From contig CM075941.1 in assembly GCA_038030265.1 (NCBI GenBank), positions 3,658,001 through 3,722,000 on the forward strand: a stretch of DNA of 64,000 nt, written 5' to 3'. This document shows positions 1 through 10,203 of the stretch, piece by piece. The DNA is from Corythucha ciliata. Its lineage: Eukaryota > Arthropoda > Insecta > Hemiptera > Tingidae. The notes beneath the pieces were generated by a model, which had not been told where the DNA came from, searched no databases, and saw nothing but the letters and a program-made list of their open reading frames with translations. Each line of letters begins with the position of its first letter. Within the stretch, counting starts at the first letter, position 1. The translations under genes were made by a program, and so were the position numbers.

Positions 1-1
1 T

Positions 2-1803
2 CTGAATTGGTTTAACGAACATGCTCCTTTCCCCAAAACCACCGACCTCAAGTCAATAAGTACGGGTGTTGTAGGTGATGAGAGGATCAACTGCCACTTG
101 TCCAAGGAAGTGGGGCTGAAAAGTCTTCAGGACTCCACTGGTGGCAATTTCCAACACATGAAATTGAAAAGAAGTGACAGAGTGCAGCCTCTTGCAATTA
201 TGAACTCAGCAATTCAGATTAAGGACAAGACTGTAGTTATCAGTCCCACTACACTTTTCCAACGGATAACCATTGTCAAGCACACCGATGAAGAGCTGCG
301 AGAATTTTTAAGCTATGAGCTTAGCCCCTGCCCGCTCTCTCTTTTCGATGAGCATGGGATAATGCGTAAAGCAACCAAATCAAGCATGTACAAGGCATTT
401 ACTCCAACTGAGCAGGACCTGACCAATCCAAAATTTGTCATTGATGGAGGATATTTACTTCACAGGGTTAAATGGAAGCTGAACCAGACGTATGCCGAAA
501 TTTGCAGAAGTTATGTGTCATACGTCAAAGCACACTATCCAGCTGCAACTGTTATCTTTGATGGTTACCCTGACGAAGGGTTTCAAGGCACCAAACAAGT
601 CGAAAGACAGAGAAGAGCACAACGAAAGCAGTCTGCTGCGATATCATTTACAGAAATCATGGTGCCCACTGTATCCCAGGAGAGTTTCCTGGCAAACTCA
701 CAGAATAAGAGGCGATTTATCCCCATGCTAATGGACAAATTCAATGAAGCTGAAATTTATTCGAGCCAAGCTGCAGAAGATGCTGATGTCCTCATTGTTA
801 GGACAGCACTTACAATGTCTGAAGCAAAGGAAAATGTAATGGTTGTGGGAGAAGACTTAGACCTTCTGGTATTGTTGATTGGCCTGTGCACCCCTGAAAA
901 GCAAAATGTGCGGTTCTTGAAACCGGGAAAAGGAAAGGTGACTCACACCCTATACAATCCACATGTTGCCATAAACAAAACCGTTTCGCCTCACATACTA
1001 TTTTTGTACGCGATGACTGGATGTGACACTACGTCGGCTTTGTTCAACCAGGGCAAGATGAAGTCCATAAAAATCCTGCAGAAAAATCCTGACTTACAGG
1101 AAGTTGTGCAGGTTTTCAAAGACCCTCAGGCAGACCCTCACGATATTTCAAAAGCCGGAAATATTTTTCTTATGGCTTTGTATAGTCCTCGAAAAGAGAC
1201 CAGCTTGAACGACCTCAGGTACAAGCTGTACATAACGTCGTCTTTCAAAACGTCGTCCAATCTAGCCACACTCCCACCAACTGAATCTGCTGCCCAACAA
1301 CACTACTTGCGAGTATACCTTCAGGTGCAGCAGTGGTTGTGTAAAGGGAGTCAGCAGAAAGATCCAACCAAGTGGGGATGGAGAAAGACAAGGAATGGTC
1401 TGGTCCCAATAACCACAACTGCCAACCCTGCGCCAGAATCCGTGCTAAATAACATCTCGTGCAAATGCAAAAAAGGTTGCCAGAACAGTTGTGGTTGTAG
1501 AAGGATCGGCCTCCACTGCTCACCACTCTGCACATCCTGTGGAGGGATGTGCCAAAATATTGAGTCCCGACGAAGAATTGAGACGAAGTAGAGGATGAAT
1601 TGACTGAAGAAGCTGAAGAAAACCTCATCGAAGGTATGTCTAGTTTTGAAAAGCTGCCATAATCCTCTATGTAGAAACTGTTATTTCCACCAAACTCATT
1701 CTCATTTTACCTACTCTTCTATTTTCCAGGAGACCTCGAATTTGACGAACCTCTCATCACTGATCCCCAACCAGGGCCATCAAAAAGACCCCGTTTACTG
1801 TAA
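2..1803 (+). CDS. PIN/FEN-like protein with C-terminal CXC cysteine module, 5' partial
   Basis: The frame is open from base 2, so the true start lies left of the window; the first in-frame ATG or TTG is not a meaningful start. Counting from the TTG at 98, there are acidic motifs of a PIN/FEN-nuclease-like fold: FVIDGG near residue 116, IFDGY near 155, AAEDAD near 227-230, VVGEDLDLL near 252-255 and TGCDTT near 310. The last ~40 residues are a tesmin/CXC-like cluster (C-x-C-x3-C-x3-C-x-C...GLHC...C..C). The main frame stops at 1589-1591, but an acidic tail continues in another frame to a donor at 1634 (GTATGT). An intron of 1634-1729 ends in CAG, and a last exon at 1730-1803 ends in a basic PSKRPR tail. 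One frame change near 1565-1590 is therefore needed. A degraded homologue sits inside the element at 15430-17592. Nuclease activity is inferred from the acidic pattern only. Confidence 0.7.
1634..1729 (+). other. Small intron of the PIN/CXC gene
   Basis: The donor is GTATGT directly after an acidic stretch. The acceptor follows a pyrimidine-rich run ending TTTTCCAG. Joining the two sides keeps a frame that ends at TAA 1801-1803. Confidence 0.6.
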
Positions 1804-1861
1804 TATCGCATTAAATTAATCCATGTTTGTATTAAGTATAGTAAAATATCGTTGTATATAT

Positions 1862-1867
1862 AATAAA
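1862..1867 (+). terminator. AATAAA polyadenylation signal
   Basis: AATAAA lies about 60 bases after the stop codon of the PIN/CXC gene, the usual place for a cleavage and polyadenylation signal. Confidence 0.5.
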
Positions 1868-2612
1868 AGTCCACATTTGTTTCACTAATACTTGTACTTT
1901 TTTTTACCTGATGATATGATGTCTTTTAATGTGTCTAATTTAATTTTACGTATCATAAATTGTATACATACATTTACAAATATGTATACTGATTTCAACA
2001 ATAATTCTTAACTCACAGAAAATTCATAATAAGTCATGTTGTCAAAAAGTAGATAGTTTCAGAGTAACCTACCAGGAGCCTCAATAAACATAATTTTCCT
2101 TGTTTCGGATTTTCTAAGATTGCAAGAGAACCATGGGGTCTACCGACTTCGTTTTGCGCTTGAATTAAAGTCAATAACATTTACTACAACTTTTCTTACG
2201 ATAACATCTCTCTAGGAGAGGGGGTTCCGCCGAAATTTGGCTCGGTAGATAGTCAAAACCCAAAAATTGCACTTTTTGCGAAAATCGGCCAAATTTTGAA
2301 GTGCTGTATCACGGGATCTATTGGACCTACAGAGCTCCGGTTGCACTCAAACTGTAGCAAATTTATTTGTCTTTAAATAACATAATAACGTTTTTTTACA
2401 AAAAGTTGATAGTTTTTGAGCTATACTCAAAAAATAAAAAACAATTAAAAATTTCTCAGTTTTTAGCATTTTTCTCCATTTTCCGTCACGAAATTTTGTT
2501 GGCAAACCTCAGATTCGGATTCAGCACCTCAAAATACATATAGAACCATAAAAATCATTTCTACCCCAAATCTTGTTTCTATTTCACTGTTTGGAACACC
2601 TAATGACTGGAC

Positions 2613-3315
2613 TATTAGTTCGGACGAGAAGTATTTTCTTGATTCCCAGTCAATTGCGGAATTTGCTTTATGCCACTGTGTACGACGCCATTCCCAATTA
2701 AGGTGAGTGGTTATTGTTGCTGCCAGTCTGTAACTAAGTTGTTTCATCCCTCAGTTTGGGATTCTACTCCTCGACTCATCGGGAATTTCCTTTCTTTATT
2801 CTGTAAATATTTTGCCCCATTTGCCAGTCCTCAAATACAGTCCTTTTTTCTTTCTATCCCAGTGATCCCCTTTCCATAAGGTATTAGCTGTGGATATTGT
2901 ACAGTTTGAGACACCGTGGCATTTTTTTTTTTCTTCTTCTTCTTCTTCTTCTCCCCTTAACTGAGTGCTCGTACTAGTGGCCATAATAATCGAGAAAAAC
3001 GGTTGATACGAGCGACCACGACGCGAAACTCATTTCAGGACCGTTTAAGGGCCAACTGCACTAGCGGCTACTCTGCTGCGTGTCAAGCCGGAACCGCCGG
3101 CCGTATGTCTCGGTTGAGCATGGTTTGGGGGACTCATAAATCACGTATGTCACAGACCATTACCTTGGTCTGTAACGGAACTTGGAGGGACCATGTCCCT
3201 TCCCTTAGACCCGCCACTGGTGTATAACTATAGGTTCTCTACTATTTGATCCGATTATGGAGGGGGGACCATACAATGGCGACTGTCAATACTTGTAGGA
3301 ACTTATCGAGTCTTA
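2613..3315. other. No gene seen; TTC microsatellite
   Basis: A (TTC)n tract lies at about 2930-2953. The open frames here are short and match nothing I recognise. Confidence 0.5.
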
Positions 3316-3453
3316 GGGCCGTATTCAGAAACCCTCCTTTACAAAGCCTTAACTAAAGGAGTTGAAAAATGTGATGGTTCATAAAAATGTGTCATCTGTT
3401 TTGAAGCGCTTAAAGGAGATGTAAAGGTTAAGGTTGGTTTCTGAATACGGGCC
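3316..3453. mobile_element. Short inverted-repeat MITE, Harbinger-like, TSD TTA
   Basis: The ends are GGGCCGTATTCAGAAACC and its near-complement GGTTTCTGAATACGGGCC. TTA precedes (3313-3315) and follows (3454-3456), fitting the 3 bp TWA duplication of PIF/Harbinger elements. The same terminal sequence bounds the 5.9 kb element at 46606-52511. There is no coding capacity in its 138 bp. Confidence 0.75.
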
Positions 3454-3526
3454 TTAATGTAACCTTTGATTGTGACCTCGAGTTAGGTGCTAACGACGAT
3501 AAAGCCCTATACAACATGTTTTAAAG

Positions 3527-4623
3527 GGGGGCTTCCCGATACCGCGCGTGTCGTTAATCGACCTTTTTTTGCCAAATTTCGTCCCAATACCGCGCGTGTT
3601 TATGTTTATACCTCCACTTCCTTCAGTTTGGTTCCCACTACCGCGCGCCCTCAAGAAATCGTAGGTAGGTGCCAAACAAAACTGAGCAGTCATACTTTAG
3701 AATGCTTTCCCGCCTAAAAACTTGCGTTCCTGGTTTCAATCCGACGACGTTCAAAGTAGATTGCGAGATGGCTGTTATTAAATCAATAAACAAAGTGTTT
3801 CCTGACTGCTCCGTATCTCTTTGTTTTTTTCATTTTAATCAGTGTATTTGGAGAAACATACAAAAGAACGGTCTTTGTACTGAGTATAAAACAAGTGAAA
3901 CATTCCGGCGTCACGTGTGGAAATGTTCTTCTCTCGCTCTCATCCCCCCGGACTTGGTTGACCAAGGCTGGTTGTTGATTGCAGCTGAATGCCCTTCGGA
4001 AGAAAGTTTCGTCACATTCAATGATTATTTTGTTGATCAATGGATGGAAAATGACCGGAACTGGAATGTTTTTAATCAGCGTCATCGAACAACGAACATC
4101 GTGGAGTCATGGCATTCGCGCTTGAAGAAGAGACTACCGAAAATCAACCCCAACATCGCTGACCTCATTGATATCCTGAAAAAAGAAACGCTGCTCGTCG
4201 AACACGACCACGTCCTGCGTTCAAAGTTCATGCAGCCAACGAAAAAAAGGAAGACAAAGCGAGTGAACCTGGACCTCGATATCGACCGAATCGTGAAGAA
4301 ATGTGATGCCCAATCGCTGAAGGTGTGTTTAGATGCCCTTAGCGTCAGAGTGAAGTTGAACTGCTCAACCAATTAATGACCTGTTTCCGACTAGTCCCTT
4401 TTATATGACGTACCTACTTATACGAACGATTTAATAAAACGCTGCATATTGGATTACTCATGAATTTATTATTCCTCCGTCTCCTCCTCCCCCCGATGTT
4501 TCGTTCATTCCCCTCATCGCATCACAATCCACGCGGTAGTGGGACTGCTGCATGATACGCACGCGGTAGTGGGAGATTTGACCGCACGCGCGGTAATGGG
4601 ACGCGCGGTATCGGGCATTCCCC
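3527..4623 (+). mobile_element. MULE DNA transposon, internally deleted, perfect 9 bp TSD
   Basis: The element begins GGGGGCTTCCCGATACCGCG and ends with the inverted CGCGGTATCGGGCATTCCCC. It is flanked by identical GTTTTAAAG at 3518-3526 and 4624-4632, the 8-10 bp class of duplication made by Mutator-like elements. Both ends carry repeated CCCAnTACCGCGCG motifs in inverted orientation (three on the left, four on the right), probably transposase binding sites. The perfect duplication suggests a fairly recent insertion. Confidence 0.88.
3669..4376 (+). pseudogene. MULE transposase, C-terminal part
   Basis: 235 codons resemble the second half of a MULE transposase. Visible landmarks are NKTEQSY, the KVDCEMA aspartate near residue 30, the LCFFHFNQCIW segment with its conserved His, and the TTNIVESWH segment typical of the region after the catalytic domain. 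The N-terminal zinc finger and first catalytic Asp are absent. The coding starts abruptly ~140 bp inside the element, so this is an internal-deletion copy needing a transposase supplied elsewhere. Confidence 0.82.
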
Positions 4624-4632
4624 GTTTTAAAG

Positions 4633-5270
4633 GTTCTCTAACGACTACTGAGCGGCTGATATCATTAGGGGCGCACCCGCGATAGTTCTCGCCCATGGGC
4701 CCCTCATTCCCTGCCCTGCATTCAAAGCAGCTTTCTCAGAGCCGCAATGCTTCGCTTTCACGTTGCCCATGAAACCAAATCATCCACGCAGAAAACGTGT
4801 GCGTTAACGCACGCTGCGATTTCGTTGGGTTACGTTTAGTTCTAAAACCATTTTTGCTCGTCAGAGAACCATTTTTGTGGGTTTTCATCATTAAAACCAC
4901 AAAATTTCGTGGGTTAGGGGCTGCGATTCACTTCTAGTTAATTATGACGTTATTTAAACAGGACTGGATTTATGACGGCGCCCTGGATAGAGTCCGTTTG
5001 TACCGCCGTATGGGTCTGGGTTCTGGGAGTCGACAAAGAGTAACTAAGAGGTACCTTTACCCCGTGATGTACATTTATTATTTACAGTCTGACTCACCTT
5101 TCCCCAGGCCGGACGGCCTGCGGTAGCGTGTACACGAGCTGGCGCGAGGGCTAATCGCGAGGCTTCGGCCCCCCCCTGCACGGATGTGCATCCCTGACTC
5201 TAAGCTGTCCCTCGACTCTGTCCCCCCTGGGGTTTTATACTAAACCCCCGAGGACATGTTTGTAAAACCC
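4633..5270. other. No gene recognised
   Basis: Unique-looking sequence with only short, uninformative open frames. Confidence 0.4.
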
Positions 5271-5272
5271 TA

Positions 5273-5537
5273 AAGTACGCGACACGAAATAAGGCGGGTG
5301 TGACTCATCGGCCCTCCCATGCCCTGTTGCCACTCCATGCGTTGTGGCTGGTGATGTAGGGTGGGGTTTTACGAACGCTCACCGGCTCACAGCTCTCCAA
5401 AGTGACAACGATGGGAGCGCAACGTTGCCAGCTATGGGTGTAGCCTTGAGCTTTTCAACGCATCTTTGGGACTATAATGCGCAACGTTGGTTTTTTAGTC
5501 GATGAGTCACACCCGCCTTATTTCGTGTCGCGTACTT
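5273..5537. mobile_element. MITE with ~38 bp perfect inverted repeats, TSD TA
   Basis: AAGTACGCGACACGAAATAA and the following bases through GACTCATCG are repeated in perfect inverted form at 5500-5537. TA flanks both sides, which suggests a Tc1/mariner-type non-autonomous element. No coding sequence. Confidence 0.8.
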
Positions 5538-5539
5538 TA

Positions 5540-6391
5540 AGTGTTGTGGATAACAAGCAGTTTCCTCAAGGATTTGTTGACGCTATCGGGTCATTCTCTC
5601 TCGCTCGTCCCTGAGCTCGCGCCGTGTTCATTCACCGAGCGGTGAACAATTTCCCGGACCGAGCTCCTTTTCTCTATCGCTTAACATAACGCCCTTTCTA
5701 GGGCGTTACACGTTCGATTAGACATTCTAAACGAAAATTCACAGGGAGAAAAACTTGTGTGTGGTGGTGGGGGGGGGGGTGAATTTATACGAGACTGATC
5801 AAACATCGACATTCGCGTGCCCGTGAAAGAGTAATAGGGCGGGATAAAAAATACCCCAAATAGCTTCACTCATGCTGTAGATCCCTCAGTGGTTGTGTAG
5901 TTTAAATGTATACGAAAGAAGACAGAACACTACAAAGTGAAAGCTACAAAGCTGCAAAGTGGAGGGAGGGGGGCTGCCATTACCTACCACAAACAGGAAA
6001 GAAAAAGAATTTAAATTAAAAAAAAAAAAAAAAACAACAATTAAAGAATTTTAGAACGGAAAAGAAAACAATGTAATGCCTATTTTTCCTGAAATTCTAT
6101 TCAAACAAAGCTTTCTTCTGGTCCTTGAAAGGTACCTACCACAACAGACAAATAATTTTGATTAAATTGTTAAATCACATCCTTTGAACTTCTACCGTCC
6201 AATTTATTACGCGGTACTCCTGTTTTTTTTTTATTAAAAAAATAATGGAAATTAGGGGCTACAAAAAACGATCGTAAAAGCTGCACCCTTCCAGCTCCCT
6301 GGCCAACCCTGCCAGCTCTAAAATGACTTTTTTACGTTCCGAAACTTGAGCATACAAATTTTACTGTAAAGCACTTTTCATTACAGCCTAC
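5540..6391. other. No Hsp60 exon found here
   Basis: AT-rich sequence with homopolymers (A18 near 6020). I searched the minus strand for the expected C-terminal Hsp60 exon (GIIDPTKVVR-type motif and GGM tail) and did not see it, so that exon is probably further left, outside the window, or lost. Confidence 0.45.
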
Positions 6392-6480
6392 CTTTGTCAA
6401 TATGGCACCAGAATCCACTCCTGCGTTTTCTGATATCGTCATTAAAGGAGTCTTGAGGGCTTTTAATAGAATTTGAAGCC
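6392..6480 (-). CDS. Hsp60: Hsp60 exon (apical/equatorial return, NAGV motif)
   Basis: Acceptor TTTTTCAG, donor GTAGGC. With the last base of the previous exon it encodes GLQILLKALKTPLMTISENAGV and then ~8 residues, matching the GIEIIKRTLKIPA...NAGV region of group I chaperonins. It ends in phase 0. This is the most 3' Hsp60 exon I can find; the last ~80 residues of the protein are missing from the window. Confidence 0.85.
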
Positions 6481-6888
6481 CTGAAAAACAAGAAACACGG
6501 TACAACAAAAAGAGTTTGGGAGAGAGGGGGGAGGGGAAGGCGTACACTCTGGTGAACGCAATTTAAATCCTTGCCCCCTTCCATCACCATTTTTCATCAA
6601 TCCAAAGGGAAGTGAATTTGCAAAACGGACTGTGATTTCATTTGAACTGGGTCTTTTCTTTATGAGGGGAAATAAGTGCTGGCTCTTTTATGAATTTCAC
6701 GCTTATTGTGAAAACGAAGAGCTTTGTGTTAAACTTTGTTTTGAGTTTTTTTTTTAAAGTTCAAAGTTCTTAAGACTTGAGGCAAAATTACGAAGCTAGA
6801 ATGCGCTCAGTTTTAATGGTTGGTGGATGCAGGGAAGGTGTGTTCTACGACTATTTTTTTTATTTTTTAAATAAGCTAACTTCCTTAC

Positions 6889-7045
6889 CGATCTTTTGAC
6901 TTTCATTTAGTGGTTCGATCTTCTCCAATTTATCGATGCAAGAAATGAGAGCCACTCCACCGCCGGGAACGATTCCCTCTTCCACGGCGGCTTTTGTCGC
7001 GTGTAGAGCATCTTCGACGCGATCTTTCCTCTCGCTCACTTCAAC
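6889..7045 (-). CDS. Hsp60: Hsp60 exon (equatorial domain, GGG motif)
   Basis: Encodes [20 protein letters not shown] and continues with [10 protein letters not shown], the strongly conserved ATP-pocket segment of GroEL/Hsp60. Splice sites are TTAG|G and G|GTAAGG. The exon starts in phase 0 and leaves one base for the next exon at 6480. Confidence 0.93.
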
Positions 7046-7145
7046 CTAATTTGTGAGGGTGGTGTGGGAGGGAGAAGGGTGAAACCAGCCAACCAGCAAA
7101 CGAATAATTGTCAATGGGACGAGCCAGTAAGTGCAATTTTCAAAC

Positions 7146-7301
7146 CTCAGATCCACCACCGACTTGAACAACCGCCACTTTGGACAACAGGCGAGCCAGT
7201 CGTTCTTTCAGTTTGGCCTTTTCAAAATTGTCGGGGGCCTCTTGAATCAAACCTCGAATGAATTTCGCCCTGTCGGCGATCTCATTCTTTGAACCGTTAC
7301 C
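7146..7301 (-). CDS. Hsp60: Hsp60 exon (KLKERLARL segment)
   Basis: 52 codons, phase 0 at both ends. Encodes a RAKFIRGLIQEA stretch, then KLKERLARLLSKVAVVQVGG, matching the conserved NERLAKL...AVLKVGG region. One extra Leu lies in RLLSKV compared with the usual RLSxxV. Confidence 0.93.
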
Positions 7302-7708
7302 CTAAAATTTAAATTGGGTTATCTTTTGTATAGATAAATGTGCTAACATTAGCATTGAGTGTATGTCGTTCAATTGAAACAAGCTTTTTCTTTAAAAAGA
7401 AGGTCTGAATAATAGAAACTACTGAGCAAGAATAGTCAAGCATCGTTCTAGACGTTTTGAGTCATAAACAAATGCCTGCGTGCTGGGTTTCTATCTCACG
7501 TACAGCATCGTTGCTATATTTTATCTAGAAAGGTTAAACGCCTTCAAGTACTTTTAAAGGGAACATCTCTCTCTCTCTTTCTCTCTCTCTTTTTTTATAT
7601 TTTATACGCTAAACTATTAATGAACTTTGCTTGAAAAGTGAAAGAAAAGAAAAAGTAGAAGAAGGAAAAGAAGAAGAAGAAGAAGAAGAGAGGAGTGCGT
7701 TTTATTAC
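7302..7708 (-). other. Hsp60 intron with simple repeats
   Basis: Contains a (TC)n tract near 7566-7590 and a GAA-rich stretch near 7630-7690. Nothing else recognised. Confidence 0.6.
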
Positions 7709-7827
7709 TCTGAGAATCAGTGCGTCATCTTTCGTGACCACAACTTCACCAGCTTGACCAAAATAAGTGTCGTTGATTTTTGATAAATTTCTGACTCCGG
7801 TCGATTCATCGCCGTACACTTTTCCTC
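7709..7827 (-). CDS. Hsp60: Hsp60 exon (GEVVVTKDDA segment)
   Basis: Starts with GA to complete a Gly codon from the exon ending at 36458, then GKVYGDESTGV... and FGQAGEVVVTKDDALILR. The last part matches GKVGEVIVTKDDAMLL of chaperonin 60. Acceptor TTTACAG, donor GTAATA. The phase match with the exon 28.6 kb away supports one continuous gene. Confidence 0.92.
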
Positions 7828-7899
7828 CTGTAAATTTTACGGAATATTTTTATTGTCGAACACTTGACTGTTCATCGAGCATTTTTAGATTTTGCCGCC

Positions 7900-8900
7900 A
7901 ATCGTGAAGCGAGGGACTAATATCGCCGCCCCCCCCCCCACCAAAGATTAAAAACACTTTCACCGGCTGCGTACCGTGTACTGTCCACAGATGGAAAGAA
8001 TGCAGTTCGGAAGGAAGTGCCTAATGTCTTTTCTAAAAACATTTACTTCAACCCCCCGGCCACATTACTTTCGGAAAGACTTTCACAGTTCCACTCTCGC
8101 ACTCACACTTCAGTCACTGGACGAGTAGACGATATGAATGAAGGAAGGGTCTTCTACTTTCCTCTCTTGTTCGCTCGCTCGCTATTAGCTATTTCTCAGT
8201 TCACACAACACACAACCTGCCCTCACACTTAACAGCTTAATTTTTAACAGAATCAGCTGTAACAACAGATTTGAACCAATTAATTAATGGCAAGACTGAC
8301 GATAAGTTTGAAAGAGTAGACTGGATAAATAGATTTTTCTCGTTTATTTACACCCTCGGCTTGCCGACAGTCTGTCAGTCGCTTTTTGGTTTATTATTCA
8401 TCCTGAATAATACACCTATGTTTTCGGTCAGGAAAAAATGTTTGCAACCCACCCTCAAACTTTCTCTGTGTACGTTTTAACATGTCTAAATTCGATTTCT
8501 GCGCAATGTCCGTCCGCCATATGCCGTCCGGGCCATGTCTTGCCCTAGGATTGCTCGAAAAAACTCGTTCTTTCATACATAGACTCCATTTGGGATCTAG
8601 TTGGTCCTAACATCTGATCAGTTTGATCAACTAACTCCCTGGGATTTTATGGGCCAAAAGCGGGTCCAAAATGGGAATTTTCAAAGGGGTTCCTAATATA
8701 AGGAAGATCTCGGCCCAGGACAAAAATCACCAAAAGAAACCATCAATAAATTTTTTTCCTTAAAACTTGGAGGACCCCTCCCTCCGTTCGTGAAAGTTGT
8801 TCGTAGATTTTTCAAGTTCATTTGTCAAAACAAAGAAAAATATTTCCGAGCCACGGAAACTTACAGTTTTGCCCATTGAGAAGTGGCTATTCAAGCAGAA
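7900..8900. other. Intronic sequence, nothing recognised
   Basis: Short open frames only; a run of C at ~7930 and a G-run at ~8925 nearby. No domain seen. Confidence 0.4.
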
Positions 8901-8939
8901 AACAGGGTTGTCAAGGGGGGCAGGGGGGGGGGGAATCTG

Positions 8940-9340
8940 ATAATTTTTCCCACAAAACGGGTATTTCTGCTCAGAAAATGTTGGCAAACTTGAGACACGT
9001 CAAATTCTGGTTTTTATACCTCAAATCACACGGTCAAGCTAAATGTTTGGCTCTAGAAAATGATTATATGGCCCTAGAAACTGATTATTAAGCCCCGAAA
9101 ACTGAGTATTTGGTCCCGGGAAGCAGGAATCAATTATTTGACTTGACCAAAAAAAAAAAAATGATTTCTTGATTATGCACTGCCACAATGCCACAAAATA
9201 TTGATTGGTTAAAACTGTCAATTTTGCTACCAAAACTGGATAATAGCTTGGTTGAAAATATAGTTTCAATCACTGCAGAAAAACGAAATATTCGTCTGAA
9301 TTTACTCTCTAAAATTGATAAATTGGTGGAGCCACATAGA
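8940..9340. repeat. Weak degenerate ~25-30 bp repeat array
   Basis: Successive phrases such as GGCTCTAGAAAATGATTAT, GGCCCTAGAAACTGATTAT and AGCCCCGAAAACTGAGTAT recur with drift. Similar in style to the stronger arrays at 20.7-27.5 and 48.5-51.3 kb. Confidence 0.4.
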
Positions 9341-9485
9341 TCGTGAACCCTCAAACACTCGTTAGCTCACGGCTAAAATGTTCCTGTGCAACAATTTAAA
9401 GAACTATTTAACATTTTGTTTGCTTTATTAACGCACGTCGAAACATTATGTTTGACCCTATCATGGTTTCCGAACAAATAAGAAC

Positions 9486-9612
9486 TAAGGTGCGGATTTT
9501 GGGTAAAATGTTTAGGGGGGCTGAGCTCAAGGTTCCCCCTCCCTCTCACAAATCAAATCAAATTCCGAATTTTGTGGATTATTGCTCGCAGAAGGTTCGA
9601 GGGTTAGATTTT
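9486..9612. mobile_element. Terminal fragment of the GGCGGATTT-ended hAT-type family
   Basis: Reads AAGGTGCGGATTTTGGG, then a GTTTAGGGGGGCTGAGCTCA stretch and a CAAATTCCGAATTTTGTGG-type block. It matches, in inverted orientation, the right end of the element at 48376-51359 over ~120 bases. Only this end is recognised here. Confidence 0.55.
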
Positions 9613-9713
9613 GCTTTTCCAAATTTCATCCCTGAAATTACCTTAAAACACATTCAAATTTTAAAGTGTTTTGGGTTTTTTTCAGGGATGAAATTTGGAA
9701 AAGCAAGATCTAA
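9604..9713. repeat. 110 bp near-perfect hairpin
   Basis: Left arm 9604-9637 contains GCTTTTCCAAATTTCATCCC; the right arm 9681-9713 is its inverse with one mismatch. The loop has a further AAAACAC/GTGTTTT pairing. Foldback or MITE remnant. Confidence 0.65.
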
Positions 9714-10203
9714 CGTCTCTATAGAACTTCCTGAAGATTAAAATTATACTTTGAAATCGAATATTGGTGCGGAAATGGAGCCAAAATTTGTGTGCGAAGT
9801 TTAGGCGAGGGCTGACTGGGAAGGGGTCGAGGAAACCCGCCTGAAACCCCGCCTTAATGTAACAAATACTAGCACACAAAATGAAATGCTCTTTCCAACC
9901 GTCAGCTGCCGGAGCGATTTTTGTTTGTTTGTTATTTTGTTGTTTTTTAGAACTGACGGTCGTGACAAAAAAAAGTTGAATGAAGAGAGGGAATACCATT
10001 GAGGTTGGCAACTTTTTGGTTTGGTGATAGTGAAGTGGTCCAAGGCATGGGAGTGTCAGCCAATCGGCCAAAACTGCACGGTGAAACAACATAAATCTAT
10101 TTAAGTAATATGTATAGTAAGCACCTAGTTGGTAAAAATGGTCTTTGGCAGAGTCATACACGATGACACTTCGTTGCCTTATATTTTCTAAAATACATAT
10201 ATC

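Larger units (their letters stand above)
1..2612 (+). mobile_element. Long-inverted-repeat element, copy A (right part)
   Basis: The PIN/CXC gene is followed by ~0.5 kb (about 2040-2612) resembling the long terminal inverted repeats of the element at 15430-17592. Shared blocks come in the same order: TTTMCTACAACTT, then CTGTATC, then ACCTACAGAGCT, then CTCAAA..GAGCAAAT-like. The end reads ...AATGACTGGAC before TA. Its reverse complement, GTCCAGTCATTAGG, matches the other copy's end GGCCAGTCAAYAAG. The left end is outside the window. That both copies belong to one family is inferred from shared ends plus shared coding core. Confidence 0.6.

Noticed and set aside
3003..3227. 74-codon plus frame
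   Set aside because: No recognisable domain or splice context; length is expected by chance.
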